NCBI RefSeq assembly: GCF_000721935.1
Contig: NZ_KL585391.1
Location: 18,115 to 23,501, forward strand
Source of the DNA: Streptomyces sp. NRRL WC-3549
Lineage (GTDB): Bacteria; Actinomycetota; Actinomycetes; Streptomycetales; Streptomycetaceae
Reading direction: 5' to 3'
Length of the DNA: 5,387 nt
The translations under genes and the position numbers were made by a program. Shown in pieces: positions 1-4,842 of the stretch (its first letter is position 1; the number at the start of each line of letters is the position of its first letter). A model generated the notes under the pieces. That model had not been told where the DNA came from. It did no database searches and was given only the letters and a program-made list of their open reading frames with translations.

Positions 1-587
1 CCTTGGGCGCCGCGGTCGCTGTGATGAATGAGTTCCGAGCCCTTCCTGATACCTCGCCGCCACAAGGCCATCTCCAGTGCGTCGAGCGGGAGATCGGTGC
101 GCATGTGGGTGGCGAGCTGCCATCCGACGATCATCCGGGAGTACACGTCCAGGACGAAGGCGACGTAGACCCATCCCGACCAGGTGCGGATGTAGGTCAG
201 GTCCGCGACCCGGAGCTGATTCGGGCGGTTGGCCCTGAAGTGCCGGTTGACCAGGTCGGGTGGTCTCGGGGCGGACGGTTCGGGGATCGTGGTGCGGCGG
301 CGTTGCCCGCGGATGACGCCTTCCAGGCCGTCCTCGCGCATCAGCCGCTCGACGGTGCAGCGGGCTGCCGCGATGCCTTCGCGCCGCAGCTGTCGGTGGA
401 TGCGTCGGGCTCCGTAGGTCTCGCCGGAGCCGTTGTGGATGCGGCGGATCTCCTCGACGAGGTGGTCGTCGCGCTGCCGGCGTGCGGACTTCGGACGCCG
501 GCGGCGAGCGTTGTAGGCAGAGGCTGACAGGTTCAGTTCCCGGCAGACGGGCTCGACCCCGAAGTCATCGCGGAGGTGGTTGATCAC
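1..587 (-). CDS. IS3-family transposase OrfB (DDE integrase-type), C-terminus missing at window edge
   Basis: This is the catalytic subunit of the IS3 transposase. It carries out strand cleavage and transfer, normally as an OrfAB fusion made by frameshifting. Translating the minus strand from the GTG at 587-585 gives 195 codons before the edge, beginning VINHLRDDFGVEPVCRELNL. An HTH_21-like region covers about residues 40-95 (HLVEEIRRIHNGSGETYGARRI), followed by the retroviral-integrase core. The first catalytic Asp is D129 in VADLTYI and the second is D191 in HHSDRG. The third residue (Glu) would lie beyond the left edge. No stop or frameshift is visible in this part. The GTG overlaps the orfA stop as GTGA, but in this family the protein is usually reached by -1 slippage, so the independent start is uncertain. 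Confidence 0.92.
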   Translation of the reverse strand, partial: MINHLRDDFGVEPVCRELNLSASAYNARRRRPKSARRQRDDHLVEEIRRIHNGSGETYGARRIHRQLRREGIAAARCTVERLMREDGLEGVIRGQRRRTTIPEPSAPRPPDLVNRHFRANRPNQLRVADLTYIRTWSGWVYVAFVLDVYSRMIVGWQLATHMRTDLPLDALEMALWRRGIRKGSELIHHSDRGAQ

Positions 588-895
588 CGCGTCGGCCTCG
601 TGCGGGGCTGGTCGAGCTCCTTTGCGAAAAACACGCTGGCGGCCTTCAGGATCTCGTTCGCCCTTCGCAACTCTGCTGCTTCTTTGCGGAGTTGTACGAG
701 CTCGGCTCGCTCGGCGGAGGTGAGCAGGTCGGGCCGGCTGCCGTGGTCGGCCTCGGCCTGGCGGACCCACAGGCGCAAGGCTTCCTTGTGGACCCCGAGA
801 TCTCGGGCCACGTGGGCGACCGGACGGCCAGAGTTCTGTACTTCACGGACGGCTCGCTCGCGGAGCTCGTCGGGATACTTCCGGGGTGCAGGCAT
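584..895 (-). CDS. IS3-family transposase OrfA (HTH_Tnp_1 type)
   Basis: This is the DNA-binding subunit of the element, which recognises the terminal repeats and provides the N-terminus of the OrfAB fusion. Starting at the ATG at 895-893 gives 103 residues beginning MPAPRKYPDELRERAVREV, the typical start for this family. A helix-turn-helix spans about residues 24-46 (RPVAHVARDLGVHKEALRLW). A leucine-zipper segment follows, with Leu at 69, 76 and 83 exactly seven apart, ending in the family signature RRANEILKAASVFFAKELD. Upstream in-frame starts exist at 913 (ATG) and 925 (TTG). The 895 start is preferred because homologous OrfA proteins normally begin MPAPRKY and an AGG lies a few bases upstream. 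The TGA stop at 586-584 overlaps the orfB GTG. Confidence 0.9.
   Translation of the reverse strand: MPAPRKYPDELRERAVREVQNSGRPVAHVARDLGVHKEALRLWVRQAEADHGSRPDLLTSAERAELVQLRKEAAELRRANEILKAASVFFAKELDQPRTRPTR
626..632 (-). promoter_or_regulatory. Candidate -1 ribosomal frameshift site joining OrfA to OrfB
   Basis: On the minus strand the orfA codons GTG TTT TTC GCA (V-F-F-A of SVFFAKE) contain a run of five T, giving the heptamer GTTTTTC. Slipping back one base here leads into an open frame that continues through RKGARPAPHEADAV into orfB with no stop. This is the place where IS3-family elements normally slip. The heptamer is not a perfect X-XXY-YYZ site, and no downstream pseudoknot was worked out, so the exact slip codon is an inference. 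Confidence 0.5.
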
Positions 896-943
896 CAGAC
901 CTGTGCTTCCCATCTGCCGGATCAATCATGCCCGGCTTCAGGG

Positions 944-963
944 CCGCTACGAAACCCGGTTCA
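944..963 (-). repeat. Candidate terminal repeat (orfA-proximal end) of the IS
   Basis: Read on the minus strand from 963 inward, the sequence begins TGAACCGGGTTTCG. It lies 68 bases upstream of the orfA ATG, a normal distance for an IS3 end, and exactly where similarity to an integrase starts on the other side. The partner repeat is outside the window, so this rests on position and on the TGAACC terminus alone. Confidence 0.45.
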
Positions 964-1970
964 GCTCAGCTGATCGGTGGCTCGTCCGCAAGGAAGCGGA
1001 GATCCTCGACGGCCGGTGGAAGAACCCGGACGACAAGGTCCTATTCGGGGTCTACGCCGACGCCTGGTTCGGAGAGCGCGACTACGCGGCGACCACCCGC
1101 GAACGCAACGGCAGCGCGCTACGCCTCCACATCCTGCCTACCTTCGCGAACGTGGTCCTGAGCGAGATCACCACACCGCAGATCCGCCGCTGGCGCGCCG
1201 GCCTCCTGGAGTCCGGCGTCGGTGAGGCGACAGTCGCCAAGGCGTATCAAATCCTACGCGCCATCATGAACACCGCGGTCGACGACGAGGTGATCCAGCG
1301 CAACCCCTGCCGTATCAAGGGCGCTGGGGCGGCCAAGACAGCAGAGCGGCCTTTCCTCGATGTCACTGAGGTCTTCCAGCTCGCCGACGCCGTGCCGGCG
1401 CGCTTCCGGGTGTTCATCCTCCTGGCGGCCTTCACCGGCCTCCGCTTCGGGGAGCTCGCTGCGCTCCAGCGCCATGACGTCGACCTCGAACGGCGGACAG
1501 TCGCCGTACGGCGTGCCCTGGCCGAGACCCGCTCGGACGGCATCCTGGTCAAGGCGCCCAAGAGCGCGGCAGGCGTGCGGACCGTCGCCTTCCCCGCCTC
1601 GCTGACGGAGAGCCTGGCTGCGCACCTCGCGGCCTACGCCGAGCCGGGTCGAACCGGGCTGCTCTTCACGGGAGCGAGGGGCGGACAGCTTCGCCGGAAC
1701 AACTTCCGCCGCCTGTGGCTGCGGGCCCTGGAGACGACCGGCCTGGAAGACGTCCACTTCCACGATCTGCGCCATACCGGGAACACCCTCGCCGCGACCG
1801 GCAGTGCGACCACGCGTGAGCTGATGCAGCGGATGGGCCACTCGTCGGTACGTGCCGCGCTGATCTACCAACACCTGGTGAACGGCCGTGACCACGCGAT
1901 CGCCGCCCACGTCGACGAGCAGATCAGAAAGGCCCGGCCGGCAGAGCCCGACGACGCATCTCGCACGTGA
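964..1970 (+). pseudogene. Tyrosine recombinase / phage-type integrase, 5'-truncated by the IS
   Basis: This is the remnant of a site-specific integrase that would insert and excise a mobile element by tyrosine-mediated strand exchange. The recognisable protein starts around SSADRWLVRKEAEI. The SAM-like core-binding domain follows (LFGVYADAWF to VIQRNPCRI, about 1050-1315) and then the complete catalytic domain. The conserved residues are Arg in TGLRFGEL (1443-1445), Lys in PKSAAGVRTV (1560-1562), His and Arg of HDLRH (1761-1763, 1770-1772), His of GHSS (1839-1841), and the nucleophile Tyr in IYQH (1866-1868). TGA is at 1968-1970. What is missing is the N-terminal arm-binding region and the native start. 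The frame stays open back to 576, but that part is antisense IS sequence, so the long chimeric ORF is not a natural gene. No Shine-Dalgarno-linked start was found near 964. Integrases of this type are common in actinobacterial integrative elements. The link to tRNA-Val is inferred from adjacency. Confidence 0.85.
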
Positions 1971-2014
1971 CTGGCACGACGCCTCTCCCCCGCCCTCGCG
2001 GCTGAGGAACGAAC

Positions 2015-2055
2015 AAGGCCCAGGCTCCCGGTTCTGTACCGGTGACCTGGGCCTT
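2015..2055. terminator. Long hairpin between integrase and tRNA, probable bidirectional terminator
   Basis: AAGGCCCAGG (2015-2024) pairs perfectly with CCTGGGCCTT (2046-2055). Inside it CCGGT (2028-2032) pairs with ACCGG (2038-2042) around a five-base loop, separated by a small internal loop. It sits 44 bases after the integrase stop and 15 bases past the 3' end of the oppositely directed tRNA, so it can end transcription from both sides. Only short T runs follow in either direction, which is common for high-GC actinobacterial terminators. Confidence 0.7.
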
Positions 2056-2070
2056 TGTCGTGCTTACTGC

Positions 2071-2145
2071 TGGTGGGCGCGGACGGTTTCGAACCGCCGA
2101 CATCTGCTTTGTAAGAGCAGCGCTCTACCCCTGAGCTACGCACCC
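2071..2145 (-). tRNA. tRNA-Val (anticodon UAC)
   Basis: The minus strand folds into a complete 75-nt cloverleaf. The acceptor stem GGGTGCG pairs with CGCGCCC (one G-U pair). The D stem is GCTC/GAGC, and the anticodon stem CTGCT/AGCAG has loop CTTACAA. The variable loop is five bases, the T stem GGCGG/CCGTC has loop TTCGAAA, and the discriminator is A. The CCA end is encoded (2073-2071). Positions 34-36 are TAC, which reads GUA valine codons, rare in a genome of this composition. The integrase relic lies just past its 3' end, which makes the tRNA the likely attachment site of the decayed element. Because the gene is whole, the insertion, if it used this site, restored the 3' end. Confidence 0.96.
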
Positions 2146-2161
2146 GTGGATGAGCCAACAG

Positions 2162-2190
2162 GTTACATGGCCTGGGCCCCGCAGCGGCAA
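2162..2190 (-). promoter_or_regulatory. Candidate housekeeping-sigma promoter of tRNA-Val
   Basis: On the minus strand TTGCCG (2190-2185) and TGTAAC (2167-2162) are separated by exactly 17 bases. Each matches four of six bases of the -35 TTGACA and -10 TATAAT consensus. The expected start would leave a leader of roughly ten bases before the mature tRNA 5' end at 2145, a typical arrangement. Position and spacing support it; strength is not known. Confidence 0.55.
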
Positions 2191-2334
2191 TCGGTAGTCC
2201 CGGCGCTCCCGCCCCGCCCCACGCTCCCGTGCCGCCCCGCCGGACAGGGGGCGTGGGGCGCGTCGAGGCGGCGCGTGGCGTGGGGGCCGCGCCCCGGTCG
2301 GGGCGTACGCGCGGTGCCGCGCTCCCTGTGTGCG

Positions 2335-2368
2335 GGGGATATCCCCACCCCCGGGACGGTAGCCGTCC
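2335..2368. promoter_or_regulatory. Two inverted repeats upstream of the lipoprotein gene
   Basis: The 297 bases between the tRNA and the lipoprotein gene contain no credible gene. Within them is a perfect 12-bp palindrome, GGGGATATCCCC (2335-2346). Just after it is a 6-bp inverted repeat with a 3-base loop, GGACGG-tag-CCGTCC (2354-2368). They lie about 75-110 bases before the start codon, where an operator or the promoter region would be expected. Palindromes arise easily in GC-rich DNA, so a regulatory role is only a suggestion. No convincing -35/-10 pair for this gene was identified. Confidence 0.3.
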
Positions 2369-2425
2369 GGATCGTCGCGGGGTGGTGCGGCTGAATACCG
2401 TAGGGCCATACCGGCAGCGCTTCCC

Positions 2426-2431
2426 AGGGGG
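2426..2431 (+). promoter_or_regulatory. Ribosome binding site of the lipoprotein gene
   Basis: AGGGGG lies 11 bases before the ATG at 2443 and only 2 bases before the in-frame TTG at 2434. The spacing rules out TTG and decides for ATG, giving a 257-residue protein. Confidence 0.6.
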
Positions 2432-2442
2432 ACTTGATCATC

Positions 2443-3216
2443 ATGACCATCCGTACCGGCACCAAGACGGCACTCATGGCCACCGGCGGCACCGTGCTCC
2501 TCGTCGCCGCTCTCAGTGGCTGCGGCGGCGCGGACGTGGAGGACGCGCCTGTGGAGAACAAGTCGTTCGCGTACAGCGGCACGTCCCTCACCATCGACGC
2601 GGAGAACTCCGTCGTGGACGTCGTGCCCGCCGACGTGAAGGAGATCGAGGTGACCCGCCAGGTCGACGGGTGGGCCCTGCTCGGCAGCGGTCCGAAGCCG
2701 TCCTGGAAGCTGGAGGGCGACAAGCTGACGTTCCGGGTGAAGTGCCGGGCGCTGATCAGCAACTGCGAGTCCCGACACCAGGTGAAGGTGCCCCGGGGGC
2801 TCGAACTGACCGTGGACGCCGACAACGGTCAGATCACCGCGACGGGCTTCGACACCCGGCTCTCGGTCTCCTCCGACAACGGTGGCGTCACCGTACGGGA
2901 CTGCAGCGGGCCGCTGGACCTGAAGAGCGACAACGGGGCCGTCCGGGCCGAGCGGTACACGGGGACGTCCGTGACCGCACGGGCGGACAACGGGTCGGTC
3001 AAGCTCGGGTTCACGAAGGTGCCGGATCTGGTGGACGTCGTCAGTGACAACGGGAGCATCACCGTCGACCTGCCGGCCGGGGGCCAGGAGTACGCCGTGT
3101 CCGCCTCGGCCGACAACGGGGACGTCTCCGTGGACGTCCCCCGCAGCGACAAGAGCCCCCACGTCGTGAAGGCGAGCAGCGACAACGGGCAAGTCACCGT
3201 GCGAAGGGCGAACTAA
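2443..3216 (+). CDS. DUF4097-type secreted lipoprotein with DNG beta-strand repeats
   Basis: This is a predicted lipid-anchored protein on the outer face of the cytoplasmic membrane; its molecular role is unknown. With the ATG at 2443 it has 257 residues. The signal peptide has basic residues R4 and K8, a hydrophobic stretch at about 10-25, and the lipobox LSGC with the lipidated Cys at 27. A linker and a short N-terminal domain with two Cys (101, 108) follow. Then come seven units of the form DNG-x-[VI]-x-[VALT], with the DNG Asp at 127, 145, 163, 182, 202, 224 and 247. This fits the DUF4097 beta-strand repeat family, in which successive strands stack into a beta-solenoid-like fold. A third Cys is at 154. 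The next gene begins 70 bases downstream on the same strand with no clear terminator between, so co-transcription is possible. Family assignment is confident, function is not. Confidence 0.9.
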   Translation: MTIRTGTKTALMATGGTVLLVAALSGCGGADVEDAPVENKSFAYSGTSLTIDAENSVVDVVPADVKEIEVTRQVDGWALLGSGPKPSWKLEGDKLTFRVKCRALISNCESRHQVKVPRGLELTVDADNGQITATGFDTRLSVSSDNGGVTVRDCSGPLDLKSDNGAVRAERYTGTSVTARADNGSVKLGFTKVPDLVDVVSDNGSITVDLPAGGQEYAVSASADNGDVSVDVPRSDKSPHVVKASSDNGQVTVRRAN

Positions 3217-3286
3217 CCGGCCCCCCTGTTCGTCCTTACTGGTGCGAGAATGAACCGGGCAGGGCGAATCGGCACGGGAGAGGGAT

Positions 3287-4590
3287 GTGACGGCGACGCA
3301 CGCGCGGCCGCAGGTGCGGGAGAGAGGCGGCAGGGCCGTCCGGGACGTCCTGGCGCTGATGCTGCTGCCGGTGCCCCTGGTCGCCGCCGCCCTGCCGGGC
3401 GCCTTCGCCGGCGGGGGGACCCGGCGTTGGTTCGGCGGGCGCGGGGAGAGCCAGCGCGCCGACGCCCAGGCGGCGAAGGACGCCGCCGCCGCGGCGTTCT
3501 ACGAGCTGGACACGGCCCAGCGGGACCTGAGGATCTCCATCGAGACGATCACCGCGGTGGACAGTTCGCCCCGGGCCCGCAAGGCGGTGGACGACTTCGC
3601 CGCGCTGGGGCGCCGGATCGACGAGGCGAGCCATACCTACATCACCGCCGTCGACGAGCACGACCTCGACCGTGACGACCTGGAGCAGTCGGTCGCCGCC
3701 GCCGCGAAGACGCAGCTGACCCGGGCCAAGGACGACCTGGTGCGGGTCAAGGGCGAGCTGGACCGCTTCGCCCAGGGGCTCGGGCCGCTCCTGGGCAGCG
3801 CCGAGACGCAGCTGGCCCGGCTCGCCCCCGCGGTGGAGCGGGCCCGCCAGGCCCTGCTCGGGGCGAGCAACGCCCTGGACGCGGTCCGGGCCTCCGGGCT
3901 GCGCGCCGACGACCTCGCGGCGCGACTGGCCGCACTCGCCCCGGAGCTGACCAAGCTGAACCAGGGCGCCGGCCGGCACGGCGTGCCCGAGACCTGTCTC
4001 TTATACACATCGACCGCCGGCTGGTGTCCCTGCGGACCCGGGCGCAGGCGCTGACGACGCGCACCGGGCAGGTCGAGCCCGTCCTGAGCGAGCTGCGGCG
4101 ACGTTACTCGGCGGCCTGCTGGCAGGACCTCCAGCCCGTCCCCGAGCAGGCGGCGGCCAACGTGCGGCAGGCCGAGGAGAAGCTCACGGAGGCCGCCCAG
4201 GCGCGGTCCGAGCAGCGCTGGGCCGACGCCACCGCCCGGCTCAGCACCGTCCGGGCCCTGCTGAACGCCACGGACGACGCCGTGTCCGCCGCCGGTGACC
4301 GTTTGCAGCGCCTGAACGCCGTGGCGAAGGACCCGCAGGCGGAGATCGAGCGCACCCGGTTCGCGATCCGGGACGCCCAGCGGCTCGCCATGACCGGGCG
4401 CCACACCCCGGACCCCCGTCACGCCCGTCCCCTGGACGACGCGGTGGCCCGGTTGGAGCGGGCGATCGGTGGTCTGGAGGGCCGCCACCCCGACTACTGG
4501 CACTTCCTGACCGAGACGGAGGCCGTGCGGCAGACGGCGACCCGGGTGGTCTCCGCGATCCGCGAGGAGCTGGGCGGCGGCACCCCCTGA
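3287..4590 (+). pseudogene. Membrane-anchored coiled-coil protein of unknown function, frame broken by adapter sequence
   Basis: I do not recognise a named family. It starts at GTG 3287 with GGGAG at 3276-3280, six bases upstream. Residues about 18-42 form one hydrophobic segment (VLALMLLPVPLVAAALPGAF), preceded by arginines, so an N-terminal membrane anchor or uncleaved signal is likely. The rest is a long, charged, Ala/Leu/Arg/Asp-rich helical region (about residues 55-225) with coiled-coil character. At residue 236 the frame runs into an 18-base Tn5 mosaic-end sequence (3994-4011) and continues as the artefact peptide CLLYTS to a stop at 4054. The same kind of helical protein resumes in another frame from 4012 (DRRLVSLRTRAQAL) to TGA at 4588-4590. 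Removing 17 bases (or 14, keeping ATC) rejoins the two parts as about 428-429 residues. The true gene is therefore probably intact. The second half also reads from a GTG at 4024, but no Shine-Dalgarno sequence precedes it, so it is not a separate gene. Confidence 0.8.
3994..4011 (+). other. Tn5 mosaic-end / Nextera adapter sequence left in the assembly
   Basis: CTGTCTCTTATACACATC matches the first 18 of 19 bases of the Tn5 mosaic end (the 19th would be T; here it is G). It is strikingly AT-rich (7 of 18 are G or C) inside GC-rich coding DNA. Its orientation is that of a read running from genomic DNA on the left into adapter. Its translations in the different frames (CLLYTS on plus, MCIRD and VYKRQ on minus) are the peptides I know as signs of adapter contamination in protein databases. 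No second mosaic end, transposase or 9-bp duplication flanks it, which argues against a real Tn5 insertion. Confidence 0.93.
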
Positions 4591-4591
4591 G

Positions 4592-4643
4592 CCACCTCGG
4601 CCCGCGCCGACCCACCTCGGCCCGCGCCGACCGCCTCGGCCCG
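4592..4643. repeat. 20-bp tandem repeat, about 2.6 copies
   Basis: Directly after the stop of the coiled-coil gene, CCACCTCGGCCCGCGCCGAC occurs twice back to back without mismatch (4592-4611, 4612-4631). A third partial, slightly changed copy follows (CCGCCTCGGCCCG, about 4632-4643 plus flank). No coding role is visible. It looks like a slippage-prone minisatellite in the intergenic region. Confidence 0.85.
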
Positions 4644-4667
4644 TCGATGCAAACGGAAGGCGGAAGA

Positions 4668-4706
4668 CCGGGCCCGGCCTGGCCGGGTCGGGCCGGCCCG
4701 GGCCGG
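4668..4706. terminator. GC-rich hairpin cluster downstream of the coiled-coil gene, possible terminator
   Basis: This stretch is almost entirely runs of CCGG/GGCC. It includes the near-perfect inverted repeat CCCGGCC-t-GGCCGGG (4673-4687) and further complementary runs to 4706, so several strong alternative hairpins can form. It lies 78 bases after the stop of the coiled-coil gene. No clear T tract follows, which makes termination plausible but not proven. Confidence 0.4.
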
Positions 4707-4738
4707 AACTTGTCCCTCGCCGTCCCCGGGTCGAAGCT
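4705..4738 (+). promoter_or_regulatory. Weak promoter candidate upstream of the DUF4383 gene
   Basis: GGAACTT (4705-4711) resembles the -35 element of actinobacterial ECF sigma factors of the SigE type, with GTC at 4730-4732 as a possible -10. The spacer is 18 bases after GGAACTT, slightly longer than I would expect, and single matches are frequent by chance. The rest of the 4591-4842 intergenic region holds the tandem repeat, the hairpins, an 8-bp palindrome GTACGTAC (4743-4750) and two copies of ACGTACAC (4745-4752, 4761-4768). It contains no gene. Confidence 0.2.
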
Positions 4739-4830
4739 GGGAGTACGTACACACGGCGCCACGTACACGCGTCGGCCGCACACGCACCGGGTCTCCGCCG
4801 GAAGGTGCAGGCCGCGGCCGTACGCGGTCG

Positions 4831-4837
4831 AAGGAGG
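4831..4837 (+). promoter_or_regulatory. Strong ribosome binding site of the DUF4383 gene
   Basis: AAGGAGG ends five bases before the ATG at 4843. It is a near-ideal anti-16S match, the strongest in the window, and fixes the start of the next gene. Confidence 0.85.
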
Positions 4838-4842
4838 CCGCC

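Larger units (their letters stand above)
1..963 (-). mobile_element. IS3-family insertion sequence, left part cut off by the window edge
   Basis: Two overlapping minus-strand frames have the IS3 layout: a small helix-turn-helix protein (orfA) followed in the -1 frame by a DDE transposase (orfB). The orfA-proximal end is placed at 963, because the minus strand read from there starts TGAACCGGG. This has the TG...CA terminus usual for IS3 elements and resembles the TGAACCG start of the IS6110 terminal repeat (from memory). Directly after it the integrase reading frame becomes recognisable. The other end, the third catalytic residue of the transposase and any target duplication lie outside the window, so the exact boundary and the inverted repeat cannot be confirmed. 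An end at 967 (minus strand TGAGCTGAACC) is also possible. Confidence 0.85.

Noticed and set aside
3..527. A 174-codon plus-strand frame at the left edge
   Set aside because: It is antisense to orfB, whose translation shows clear transposase motifs.
2125..3192. A 355-codon minus-strand frame and a 272-codon plus-strand frame over the lipoprotein
   Set aside because: Both are shadows of the lipoprotein gene, which alone has a signal peptide, lipobox and repeats. The minus frame also overlaps the tRNA.
3994..4011. A natural Tn5-type insertion or programmed frameshift
   Set aside because: Only one mosaic end is present, with no transposase, no cargo and no 9-bp target duplication. The sequence is the standard library adapter, so contamination is the simpler explanation.
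4024..4590. An independent 188-residue gene starting at GTG 4024
   Set aside because: There is no Shine-Dalgarno sequence before it, the homologous-looking frame extends upstream to the adapter junction, and it joins the preceding ORF once the adapter is removed.
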